Assembly: GCA_963716925.1 (NCBI GenBank)
Contig: CAVQUX010000033.1
Coordinates: 744,001 to 808,000 of the forward strand
Direction: 5' to 3'
Length of the DNA stretch: 64,000 nt
Origin: DAISKN01 sp963716925
GTDB lineage: Bacteria > Acidobacteriota > Vicinamibacteria > Marinacidobacterales > SMYC01
The notes beneath the pieces are model-generated. The model did no database searches and had not been told where the DNA came from. It was given only the letters and a program-made list of their open reading frames with translations. This document shows, piece after piece, positions 34,589 through 44,300 of the stretch (positions are counted from its first letter, which is position 1; every line of letters starts with the position of its first letter). The position numbers and the translations under genes were made by a program.

Positions 34589-36034
34589 TCATCTGGACCT
34601 CCCATCCATGTTCCAGGAATCCGCGGGACGCATCTGCAGGACTCCGTCCTCCTTCATCAGCGCCTCGATCTCCCCGATCTCGTTCGGCATGAACTCGGTG
34701 AAGTTCTCGACCCCGGTCTCGGTGACCACGACCACGTCTTCCATCCGCACGTAGAGCCTCTCCTCGTGCACCCAGAGCATGGGGTCGACGGAGAAGACGA
34801 TGCCGGGAACGAGTGGGCCGGCGCGATAGTCGCCGACGTCGTGGACCGCGAGGCCCACGGGATGGGAAAGGTGGCCACGGAACGAAAGCGCTTCCCGCGC
34901 CGCGCGCTCGTGGGCCTCGCTCGCGAAGGACGTGCTCTCGAGGACCGGTTCCATCCGTTTCGCCGCTTCGTCCAGGATCTGGTCCGCGGTCACTCCCGGG
35001 CGGATGAGGCTCATGAGCGTCTTGCTGTACTCCACGATGAATCCGTAGAGCGCCCGCTGGGCTTCGTCGAATCGGCCGTTGACCGGCCACATCCGCGCGA
35101 CGTCGCTCGTGTAGTAGCGGTAGTCGGGAGCGTAGTCCATGAGGACCAAATCGCCCGCCTTCAGAGGGCTGTCGTTGCGGTAGTAGTGGCCGAAATAGGC
35201 GTTGGTCCCGGAGGCGGTGATCGACCGGTAGCCTTCCCCCTGCGCGCCGTTGACCAGGAACTGGTAGCGCGCCGCGGCGTCGAGCTGGTACTCGACGATT
35301 CCGGGCTCGGTCGAGCGGATGGCCTCCATGATCCCGAGGCCGGCGATTCGGCTCGCCCGGCGGATGAGGTCGATCTCGCGCGTAGTTTTCACCAGCCGCA
35401 ACGCGTCTAGAGCCGGAGTCAGATCGGAGACGTCGAACTGCGGGTAGCGCGTCCGGATGAGGTACAGGAACTGGCCCTCGCGGGAAGGCCTCCCGTCCCA
35501 GGGGTCGGAAACGATGTCGGCGTGGCCGATGAGGTTCTCGTCGCGGCTCTGGGCCCGGCCTTCGCCGGGGCTCGCCATGAAGAAGAGCATGGGAGCGGGA
35601 GCTTTGAGGGCGAAGGAGTAGAGCTGCCGCGCGAGCTGGTCCGTGCCATGGACCTCGTCGACGCCGGTCAAAGTCTTGACCAGCTCCGCGTCCTCGGCCG
35701 AGAGCGTCTTCCCCTCTCCCCGCTCCCGTCGTTCGCTCCGGTGGGCGAGGAAGAGGAGCGACCGCCGCCTCTTCCCGTCGAGCAGGAGATAGGACTGGGG
35801 CACCTCGATTCCCGTGAGGTAGTAGAGCTCGTTCGACTGGCGGAATACTACGAAGCCCGGGGTCTGGGCCGCCCCCTGGACTATGGCAAGCGCTTCCTCG
35901 CCGATGAAGTCGAGCACGAAGGCGCGGCGGGCGGCGAGCTCCTCCGGAGGGAAGTCCCTCTGATACTTGGCTTCATCCTGTGCCGACGCGAGGCCGGTGA
36001 CGAGGAGCGCAGCGGCGAAGAAGCGGATTTTCAC
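34589..36034 (-). CDS. exported aminopeptidase P (M24 Xaa-Pro aminopeptidase)
   Basis: 481 residues from GTG 36034, with a signal peptide (KIRFFAAALLVTGLASAQ). The creatinase N-domain (RRAFVLDFIGEEALAIVQGA; FRQSNELYYLTGIEVP) precedes the pita-bread catalytic domain with metal residues in LMDYAPDYRYYTSDVARMW, HLSHPVGLAVHDVG, FSVDPMLW and RMEDVVVV. It removes N-terminal residues before proline, here probably in the periplasm. It starts 7 bp after the formate dehydrogenase cytochrome gene, so it is likely transcribed with it, though no metabolic link is obvious. Confidence 0.88.
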   Translation of the reverse strand: MKIRFFAAALLVTGLASAQDEAKYQRDFPPEELAARRAFVLDFIGEEALAIVQGAAQTPGFVVFRQSNELYYLTGIEVPQSYLLLDGKRRRSLLFLAHRSERRERGEGKTLSAEDAELVKTLTGVDEVHGTDQLARQLYSFALKAPAPMLFFMASPGEGRAQSRDENLIGHADIVSDPWDGRPSREGQFLYLIRTRYPQFDVSDLTPALDALRLVKTTREIDLIRRASRIAGLGIMEAIRSTEPGIVEYQLDAAARYQFLVNGAQGEGYRSITASGTNAYFGHYYRNDSPLKAGDLVLMDYAPDYRYYTSDVARMWPVNGRFDEAQRALYGFIVEYSKTLMSLIRPGVTADQILDEAAKRMEPVLESTSFASEAHERAAREALSFRGHLSHPVGLAVHDVGDYRAGPLVPGIVFSVDPMLWVHEERLYVRMEDVVVVTETGVENFTEFMPNEIGEIEALMKEDGVLQMRPADSWNMDGRSR

Positions 36035-36041
36035 AACTCCC

Positions 36042-36647
36042 TCAGCGTTTGATGCTCTCGCGATACCAGCGGGGGTGGTGGGCCCGCGCCCAGGAGTCCG
36101 ACACCCATCCGTCCAACATCCCCCGAAGGGCGCCCGGGACGGCGGCGGTTCCCATATAAATATGGATGAGGATGCCGGCGAGAGAGACGATTGCCGCCGA
36201 AGGGTGAACCAGGACCGCCGCGAGCCGAAGTCCCCGCGGCATGAGCTCCGGCCAGAAGAGGACGACACCGCTCGCGAACAGGAAAAGGGCGGCAACGGTC
36301 TGCGTCCAGAACAGCATCTTCTGCCCCGCGTTGAATCGGCCCGCCTCGGGAAGCCCCGACTCGTCGTGGACCGCGTAGCGGTGCGCCTGCGAAAGCCACT
36401 TGCGGTCTTCGGAGTCGAGCTTCATGTCCTTCGACCAGTTCCGGAACATGAGCCCGAGCGCGACCGCGAAGGCGACTCCGCCCCAGGGATGCCAGCGCCT
36501 CACGGCTTCCCCTCCGCCGAAGAAGCCCGAGAGCCAGAAGAGCGACGGACTCCAGAGCGCGAGCCCGGTGAGGGCGGCGTACAGGAACGAGATCGCCGTC
36601 ATCCAGTGGACGGTGCGCTCGAGGACGGTGAAGCGGAGGATCCTCAC
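36042..36647 (-). CDS. formate dehydrogenase cytochrome b556 (gamma) subunit
   Basis: 201 residues starting at a GTG that overlaps the beta-subunit stop (GTGA, 36644-36647). Four transmembrane helices carry the haem ligands: RTVHWMTAISFLYAAL, HPWGGVAFAVALGLMF, GQKMLFWTQTVAALFL and HPSAAIVSLAGILIHIYMG. This is the FdnI/FdoI-type quinone-reducing anchor of formate dehydrogenase-N/O. Third gene of the fdh operon. Confidence 0.88.
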   Translation of the reverse strand: MRILRFTVLERTVHWMTAISFLYAALTGLALWSPSLFWLSGFFGGGEAVRRWHPWGGVAFAVALGLMFRNWSKDMKLDSEDRKWLSQAHRYAVHDESGLPEAGRFNAGQKMLFWTQTVAALFLFASGVVLFWPELMPRGLRLAAVLVHPSAAIVSLAGILIHIYMGTAAVPGALRGMLDGWVSDSWARAHHPRWYRESIKR

Positions 36648-37432
36648 TCCTCGACCTCCTTCGGGCCGAAACGGAGATAGTGGAGAAAAGCTCCGAGAAC
36701 TCCTCCCACCAGGACCGCGTTTCCAATCCACTTGAGAGGCCCCTTCCACAAGCGAACCTGCCAGGGGATCGAAGGGTCCCGGGGAAGGCCATAGTCCTCG
36801 GGCCGGGTGGCGTCGGCGAGGACGTAGAGGACGTTCGTCCCGCCGACCCCGCCGGGGTTGTAGACGCCCGCGTTCGCCTTGCCGTCGGCGCGGAGCGCTT
36901 CGGCGCGCGCGTCCGCGAGCCGCAGCAGGTCGTCGCGCGATCCGAACGTGAGGCAGTTCGTGGGACAGGCTTTGATGCACGCGGGCTCGAGACCCACCGT
37001 GGTGCGGTCAGAGCAGAGAGTGCACTTGTAGACCTTCTGCGTCACCGGAGAGAGCTTCGGCACGTCGAAGGGGCAGCCGGTGATGCAGTACCCGCAGCCG
37101 ATGCACTTGTCGTGGTCGAAGTCGACGATGCCGTTCTCGCGCCGGAAGATGGCGCCGGGCGCGGGGCAGGCTTCGAGGCACCCGGCATCGACGCAGTGCA
37201 TGCACTGGTACTTCGACATCAGCCAGGTGAAGCTCCCGTCCTCGCGCGCGACTTCTTTGAACTTGATCAGGTTCCAGAAATCGTGGCGGAGATCGGGAAG
37301 CGTCTGGTAGGTGCCGTCATCGGACTTCGCGACCCCCGCGGTCAGGCCCTGATCGTTCCACTCCTGGCAGGCCGCTTCACAGGCTTTGCAGCCGATGCAG
37401 CTCGTGGTGTCGATGAGCTTGGCGACGAGCAT
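36644..37432 (-). CDS. formate dehydrogenase iron-sulfur (beta) subunit
   Basis: 262 residues. Four [4Fe-4S] cluster motifs: CIGCKACEAACQ, CMHCVDAGCLEACP, CIGCGYCITGCPFDVP and CTLCSDRTTVG with ACIKACP. A single C-terminal transmembrane helix (GNAVLVGGVLGAFLHYL) anchors it, as in FdnH/FdoH. It passes electrons from the catalytic subunit to the cytochrome. ATG 37432 is chosen over TTG 37438. It lies 25 bp after the alpha-subunit stop. Confidence 0.92.
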   Translation of the reverse strand: MLVAKLIDTTSCIGCKACEAACQEWNDQGLTAGVAKSDDGTYQTLPDLRHDFWNLIKFKEVAREDGSFTWLMSKYQCMHCVDAGCLEACPAPGAIFRRENGIVDFDHDKCIGCGYCITGCPFDVPKLSPVTQKVYKCTLCSDRTTVGLEPACIKACPTNCLTFGSRDDLLRLADARAEALRADGKANAGVYNPGGVGGTNVLYVLADATRPEDYGLPRDPSIPWQVRLWKGPLKWIGNAVLVGGVLGAFLHYLRFGPKEVEE

Positions 37433-37457
37433 GATCAATTCTCGCCCGGGCTCCCCA

Positions 37458-40400
37458 TCACGCTTTCTCCAGATTCACGAGGAAGCCCTTGTACTCGGGC
37501 GTCCCCGAGTTGGGGTCGAGCACCGAAGGCGTGAGGTTGTTGATGAGCGGTCCTTTGACCCTTCCGAGAAATCCCCAGTGAATGGGAAGCCCGACCTGGT
37601 AGACGGTCTTTCCCGAGACCTCGAGGGGCCGTATGCGCTTGGTGACCATCGCCGCGCCCTCGACCGCTCCTCGCGCGGAGGTGACGCGAACCCGGTCGCC
37701 GCTCGCGATCCCCTTCTCGCGAGCGAGCGCCTCGGGCACTTCGACGAAGAAGCTCGACTGCAGAAGGGAGTTCGTTTCCACGTGCTTCGTCCAGTAGTGG
37801 AAGTGCTCCGTCAATCGATAGGTGAGCGCCACGTAGGGGTATTGCTCCGGGCTTCCCAGCGAATCCAGCTCTCCCCGGAAGACCGTCGCCAGGGGGTTCG
37901 ACCCGACCTCCGGATGAAGGGCGTTCGCGACCGGCGACTCCACCGGCTCATAGTGCTCGGGGAACGGCCCCTCGGCGAAATCCGGGGTGAAGAGCTTCGC
38001 GACGCCCTCGGGGAGCATGATGAACGCTCCGAGAGACTCGGGTAGAGCGTCCGCCTTGAAATCGGGCACGTCTCCGACGTAGCGGCCGTTCTCGAACCGC
38101 AGGGGCGCGCGCGACGGATCCCACGGCTTCCCCTCGGCGTCGGCGGACGCCCGGTTATAGAGGATGCGCCGGTTCGAGGGCCAGCTCCAGCTGTAGCCGG
38201 GAAAGAGCCCGAGGCCCGTCGGGTCCTCCTGCCCTCTCCGCGCCATCATGTTTCCCGCTTCGGTGAAGGAGCCGGAGTAGAGCCAGTTGCCGCACCGAGT
38301 CGAGCCGTCGTCTTTCAGCTCGGAGAATCCCGAGACCTGGCGCCCCGTCGCGACGACCTGCCCGTTCAGCTCCTTCGCGACTTCCTCGAGATCCGGAGAC
38401 AGAGGGTTCCCGTAGTCCCAGGCCATACCGAGGAGAGACTCGCTTCCTCTGCCGCCCTCTTCCTCGTAGAGCCGCCGGATCTCGAGAAAGAGACGCGCGA
38501 TGATCTCCTGATCGGGCTTCGCTTCCCCCGGAGGCTCGAGCGCGGCCCGCTTCCACTGGAGCCAGCGCGAGGAATTCACGAACGTCCCGTCCTTCTCCGC
38601 GAAGCAGGCTGCGGGCAGAAGGAACACCTCGGTCGCGACGTCCTTGGGCACGGGCGCCTTCGGGTAGTACTCGGGGGCGAGCGTTCCCGCCTTCCAGAAG
38701 GCCGCGGTCTCGGTCTCGAAGTTCTCGACGACCGCGAGCCATTTCAGCTTCGAGAGGCCGTCGAGCATCTTCGACGAGTTCGGGCCGTTCGCGACGGGGT
38801 TCATCCCGAAGGAGATCATCCCCTCGAGCTCTCCCCCGGCCATGCGGTCGAAGAGGAAGCCCCACCCGTGGTTCTCCCCTTCCCCGATCTTTGGAAGGAA
38901 GTCATAGCCGAAGCCGTTCGCAGGTTTCGCCTTCTCGCCGTAGTAGACCTTGAGGAGGCTGACCACGAACTTCGAGGTGTTGCTCCAGTAGTTCATGGAG
39001 TCGGGCCGGAGGGGTTTCGGCGTGTTCGCGGAAACATAGTCGGCGAGCGACTTCCACGGAGCGATGGGGACCCGAAGGTATCCGGGGAGCATGTTCCAGG
39101 CGCCCATGTCGGTGGCCCCCTGGATGTTCGAGTGCCCGCGCTGGGCGTTCACCCCCCCGCCGGGCATCCCGATGTTCCCGAGGAGCAGTTGGAGCATAGC
39201 CGCCGCGTGGATGAGCTGCACCGAATGGCTGTGCTGGGTCCAGCCGAGGGCGTAGAGGATGGTGCCCGAACGGCCGGCGCCGCCGGTGGAGCAGACAATC
39301 TCGGCCGCCCGCTCGAACTCAGAGGCGGTGCATCCGCAGATGGCAGCCACTTGTTCCGGGGTGTAGCGGGAGTAGTGCTGCACCAGGAGCTGGAACACCG
39401 AGCGGGGATGCTGGAGAGTCGGGTCGACCCGCGCGAAACCCTTCCCGTCGAGCTGGTAGCGCCAGCTCGTCTTGTCGTAGCGATTCGCCTCCCCGCTCCA
39501 TCCGGAGAAGCGGCCCTCGGCGAACGAGAACCCCTCGTCGATCAGAAACGAGGCGTTGGTGTGCTCCTTGACGTAGTCGGCGTGGTAGAGCCCGCGGGAG
39601 AGCGCGTAGTGGATGAGCCCCCCGAGAAACGCGATATCGGTCCCGGCCCGGAGCGGAACGTAGAGATCGGCGACCGCTGCGCTTCGGTTGAACCGCGGGT
39701 CCACGACGACGAGCTTCGCCTTGCGATTCCGCCGCGCCTCCATCGCGAACCGGAATCCGACGGGGTGGTTCTCCGCGGGATTGCCCCCCATGACGAGAAC
39801 CACGTCCGCGTTGGCGACGTCGGTCCAGCCGTTCGTCATGGCGCCCCGGCCGAAGGTGGCGGCCAGACTGGCCACCGTGGGGCCGTGTCAAAGGCGGGCC
39901 TGGTTCTCGTACGCCAGAACCCCGAGGCCGAAGCGAAACTTGCCCAGGAGGTAGTTGATCTCGTTGGTGTCGGTGCAGCCGCCGATCATCGCGAGGCTCC
40001 GGAGGCGGTTTACCGTGCGACCCTGGGCATCGACGTTCTCGAATCCGCGGTCGCGGGTGTCCTTGAACCGCCGCGCGAGACGCGCGATCGCCTCTTCCCA
40101 GGAGAGCGGCGTCCACTCGGGGGCTCCAGGAGCGCGGTACAGGGGCCTGGTGAGCCTCCGGTCGTTCACCACGTACTGCTTGAGCGAGATCCCTTTGGAG
40201 CAGAGAGTGCCTCGGCTGATCGGGCTTTCGACGTCGCCTTCGATGTGCACCACCGTCGGCTTCACGTTCTGCGCCCGATCGCCGAGGGTGTGGATCACCA
40301 CCCCGCAGCCGACGGCGCAGTACGGACAGACGCTTCGAGTCTCCGTGGTGCGGGCGATCTTGAGCTCGCGGGCTGCGGCAGCGGCCGCGCGCAGGTCGAA

Positions 40401-40472
40401 GCCGAACGCGGTGGTCGCGGCGGCGGCCGCTCCCGCGCGGAAGAACTGTCGGCGGGAGATCTCGACGGTCAT
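37458..40472 (-). CDS. formate dehydrogenase catalytic (alpha) subunit, selenocysteine-containing
   Basis: About 1004 residues with TGA at 39888-39890 read as selenocysteine (Sec195, near Sec196 of E. coli FdnG). The active-site context is ENQARL-U-HGPTVASLAAT, the FDH-N/O signature. The N-terminus carries a Tat leader (SRRQFFRAG) and the [4Fe-4S] motif CPYCAVGCGVVIHTLG with TLCSKG. Molybdopterin domains follow (VLVMGGNPAENHPVGF; MLQLLLGNIGMPGGGVNAQR). The enzyme oxidises formate on the periplasmic face and feeds quinone through the beta and gamma subunits. ATG 40472 is preferred; 40484 and 40493 are possible. Without recoding, two truncated proteins would result. Confidence 0.93.
39858..39876 (-). 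promoter_or_regulatory. bacterial SECIS element of the formate dehydrogenase gene
   Basis: In the mRNA, GGUGGCCA pairs with UGGCCGCC (8 bp, one U-G) around a GUC loop, beginning 12 nt after the UGA so that the loop starts at +20. The sequence around it resembles the fdnG element. SelB would bind this hairpin to insert Sec. Confidence 0.8.
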
Positions 40473-40544
40473 GGATCGACTCATCCCTACCATGCAGGGT
40501 TCGCGCGTGTCAAAAGAGCGCCCGCTTTTGCTAGACTTCGCCGG

Positions 40545-41270
40545 ATGAGACGCGGGATAGTCCTCGGAATGCTCGCGCTTGCGCTTCCGCTCGCCTGCAG
40601 GCGCGAGGAGGAGCCCGCGAGACCCGGAGGCGCCGTGGTCCACGTGCTGTTCGACGAGCGCCACGACCTCGCGGGCGGCGAGCCCGTGCGATTCCACGAT
40701 TTCGAGATAGGACGGGTCGAGAAAGTGGACCTCGCCGAGGCCCGGGTACGGGCGACGCTCTCCATCGACCCCGAGGTAGCGGCGCAGCTCACGCGCGAGT
40801 CGACGTTCTCGGTTGAGTCCGACGATTCGGGGCTCTTCCTCCTGGCGCACGTGTTCGATCCGGGAGCGGAGAAGCTCGGGGAGGGCGGAACCCTGCAGGG
40901 CGTGGACTCGGGAATGGAGCTCACCGTGCGGCAGGCGAGCTCGGAGGCGAGCCGGCTTCTTTTGCGCATCGGCTCTTCGGAGTGGGCGCAGGAGGCGAAA
41001 GACCTCGTTACGGACATGGAGCGCCAGATCGAAGAGGTCGACTGGGGCGAGAAGGAGAAAGAGGTCCAGGAGCAGCTCGAGGCGGCCCGCAAGGCCATCG
41101 ACGAGGCAGCCGGGGAGACCTCGGAGCAGGCGAAGGAGAGCCTCCAGAAGATGCGCGAGCAGATGAACCGGCTCGTGGAGGAGCTCCGGGAGCTTGGCCG
41201 CTCGGAGGAAGCACGGAAGCTCCAGGATCAGATCGAGAAGCTCTTCGGCGCCGAATCCGAGCGGAGTTGA
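40545..41270 (+). CDS. MlaD/MCE-domain lipoprotein with coiled coil
   Basis: 241 residues. Lipoprotein leader ending LPLAC. Residues about 30-125 form an MCE/MlaD-like domain (HVLFDERHDLAGGEPVRFHD; FEIGRVEKVDLAEARVRATL; ESDDSGLFLLAHV). The rest is a highly charged coiled coil (about 145-235). MCE proteins bind lipids moving between membranes, but the usual permease and ATPase genes (mlaE, mlaF) are absent here. Divergent from fdhA with about 70 bp between; followed by a 38-codon gene. Confidence 0.75.
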   Translation: MRRGIVLGMLALALPLACRREEEPARPGGAVVHVLFDERHDLAGGEPVRFHDFEIGRVEKVDLAEARVRATLSIDPEVAAQLTRESTFSVESDDSGLFLLAHVFDPGAEKLGEGGTLQGVDSGMELTVRQASSEASRLLLRIGSSEWAQEAKDLVTDMERQIEEVDWGEKEKEVQEQLEAARKAIDEAAGETSEQAKESLQKMREQMNRLVEELRELGRSEEARKLQDQIEKLFGAESERS

Positions 41271-41278
41271 GGCGGGCT

Positions 41279-41395
41279 ATGGAGCTCGAGGATCCCGAAC
41301 GTCAGGGACGCCTTCAGAAGTGGATGCCGCTCCTGTGGATACCACCCCTCGCCCTGATCCTGCTGCTCGCCTTGATGGCTTACTGCGCGCGGTGA
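41279..41395 (+). CDS. 38-residue single-pass membrane protein
   Basis: ATG 41279, eight bases after the MlaD-like stop, to TGA 41393-41395. A charged N-terminus (MELEDPERQGRLQKW) is followed by one hydrophobic helix (PLLWIPPLALILLLALMAY). GAGGCGGGC precedes the start. Codon use matches neighbours. It may be a partner of the MlaD-like lipoprotein, but no homologue is recognised. Confidence 0.55.
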   Translation: MELEDPERQGRLQKWMPLLWIPPLALILLLALMAYCAR

Positions 41396-44300
41396 TCAGG
41401 CGACGCCCTCGTCTTCTTCTCCGACTTCGGCGTCATCGGAGTCGTCGAGGAGAACCGCGGGCCTGGGAATCCCCGAAGTCCCGTGGAGGGCGATCTGGCG
41501 GATGCGCGGGTCGGAGTCGTTGACCACCTTCCTCAGGACGTTCCTGGCGCGGTCACCGCCGATGTGGGCAAGGGCGAAGGCGGCCGTGGCCCGGACCTGA
41601 TCGTCCCATCGGAGCCCGCCGAGAACGGGGAACCTTCGCGCGGTGAGAACCGACTCCAGGGCGGGAACCGAGACGGGATCGCCGAGCTGAGCGAGCGCCT
41701 GGGCGCATGCAATCGCCCTCTCCGGATCCTTGGTCACCTGGAGCGTCGACACCAGGGCGCCCACCGCATGGGGCGAGCGAAGGCTCGCGAGGCTGCGAAT
41801 GGCCCCCTTCGCCACCCCGATATCCGGGTGCCGAGCGAAATCGACGAGAAGCTCGAGCACCTGCTTGTCGTTGAGGCGCTCGGACAGGCGAAAGGCGGCG
41901 CGGCGAACCTTGGGATTTACGTCCGAGAGGCAGAACGCGAGCTCGGTCTTGAGCTCGCGGGTTACGACGTCGATCACCTCGAGAATCCGGAACCGCTGCT
42001 CGGACGTCACCTCGAGAACCACTTCCTGTTTGATGCGTTCCGCGGCGTCGCGGCCCATGCGGGACAGAAGGCCGGCGGCGAGCTGCCGGGTGCGGAAGTC
42101 CTTTTCCTGTTTGATGACCTCGACGAGGAGATTTATCGCGGGCTTGCCCAGGCTCTCGAGGACCAGGGCCGCCCTCTCCTGGCGCTCGGGATCCTTCGAC
42201 TGCAGCTCTTCCATCAGGAGGGCCTTCGTCGACGCGTCCAGCTTGCGGTTCAAGACGGCGAAGCCCCGCCCGGTGGCCCGTGGAGTCTTCATCAGCTCGC
42301 GCTGGCGGTCGCGGAGCTCGGCGAAGATCCGGCCGGCGAGGCCGAAGTCCGCGAACTGGAGGATGCTTCCCGTCATCTGATAGAGGAGGCTCGCGAGCTC
42401 CGCCAGGATGTGATCGTCCTCTTCCTCGCGAAAGGCCTTCAGGATGTGCTCGGCTATGATGCCCGCGAACTGGTGTCGCAGTGCCTGAATCAACGTCTCG
42501 AGGAGCGAGCGGCACGAGCGAACGATCTTCTCCCGCACGGCAACGTCCTGGCCGGCGTAATCGGCGAAGACCCGTCGCATCACTTTCCGCACCAGAGGGT
42601 GCTCACCCTTCACCAGGAGGTCTTTGCCGATCGTGGGGAGCGCGTCGATGAGCGCTTCCGTGGGCTCGTCGGAGAGACCCGCGACAGCCGACGCCTCGGG
42701 CTCGTCGGAGTCGGGGTCGGTATCGACCGTCTCCAGGACGCTGTCGACGATGGAGGCCGCATAGCGGCGATCGTTGAAGACCAGTCCCTGAAGCTCGCGC
42801 TCGCGCGCCAACGCCGGCCAGAACGAGGGCTCGACGACCGCGGGAAGCTCCTTGAGAGCGCCCACGAAGACCAGGATTTCCTCACGGGTCAGCGACTCGA
42901 GAAAGGTGATGCTCTCGAGCTCCGAGGACGAGAAGAGAGCGACGACGCTGTCCGAGAGCGCCTCGAACCCGCCAGTCGGGGCTTTGGCTCCATTCACCAG
43001 GAGCGAGCCCTCGGCGCGAGCCAGAGTCAGGACGGGCCGGCGGGTGAGCATCGTCGAGAGCTCTTCCAGAAGCTGGTCGATGGCCGAGGAGACCTGGCGG
43101 CTTCCGAGGGGATAGAGCTTCACGTTCTTCGCCGCCCCGAGGAGCGCGCGAAGGATTCTGGGCACCTGACTCCATTCCTCGGGCCCCAACACGGCCCCCG
43201 CGCCGCCCGGCGCCGCCCGGCTCCCGCCCCTCCGCTTCCGGACTTCCGAGTAGCGGAGCTGCCGGAGCGAAATGTGCTCGAAACGCCGCTCGGAGGCGAA
43301 CGCCTTCCAGAAGCTTCCGTCGATAAGCTCCGGCTTGAGCTGCCCGAGCTGAGTGAGGACCGCATTGAGCTCGTCGGGCGAGAGGCCTCGTCGAAAGTCG
43401 ATGCTCTCGAGCTCGGCGCGATCGAGCAGCTCCAGGTAGGAGTTGGCGAGGAGGCGGAAGTCGTTCACGTCCACCTTGTGCCCGTTCGCGAGGAGCACGC
43501 CCTTCGAGCGCGAGAGCTCGAGGTGCTCTTCGAAGGCCAGCACCGCCGCCACGGCGTCGAAGGCGGTTTCATACGCCTTCTGAATGGGCTTGCTGTCGGC
43601 AGGATAGAGCTGGACGCTGCGAACGGTGGTCACCAGCGTCCGGAAGAGGTTCGGGAGCTGCGCCAGCGCTACGGCGCCGAGCTTCTCGTCTCTGGGTCCC
43701 CCGTCTTCCTCGACGAGAGACTCTCCCGTGTATCGCTCCGCTTCCTCGCGATCGAAGGTGCGCCGCCGCAGATCGCTCTGGATCTGATCGTAGCGGGCCG
43801 CCTTGTCGCGGTTCGCGGAGCGTTTGAAGTGATAGGCGAGGAGCGAGGCCGAGGGGCCGAGCCGCTTCTGGTGGAGCTCTTCCTGGTAGACCCCCACCCG
43901 TTCGTGCAGCTCCTGGCGGCGCTCTTTCTGAATGGAGCCGTAAACGATCTCCAGGACCCGCTTTCCCAGAAAACGCATGGTCTCGTCGTTGATCTGGAAG
44001 TCGGTGCGGAGAAGCCCGAGGTTCTCGGCGCGGTCCAGGAACTCGAGCACCTCGTTCTCGGACACGTCGGTCGCGCCGGCGACCACGCTCAACGGAACGT
44101 CCTCACCGAGCGTCGAAACCTGCTCGAGGAGCTTGCGGCTCTCCTGGTCTAGAGCGGCGATCTTCTGGCTCACGATCTCCTCGAGAGAGCGCGGGAGGTA
44201 GCCTTCCTCGGGAGCCTCGACCGTCCATCTCTGACCGTGGAGCGAGAGCTTCTGATCGAGAACGAGCTTCCGGAGGATCTCGGCGAGAAACAGAGGGTTT

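Noticed and set aside
34400..34620. Minus-strand frame opposite the 3' end of the DsrE gene with plausible codon bias (GWEVQMIEIPGAPGPVTDEG)
   Set aside because: It has no start or domain of its own and overlaps the conserved DsrE C-terminus; it could be a shifted tail of the aminopeptidase P gene, but that protein already ends at a natural length.
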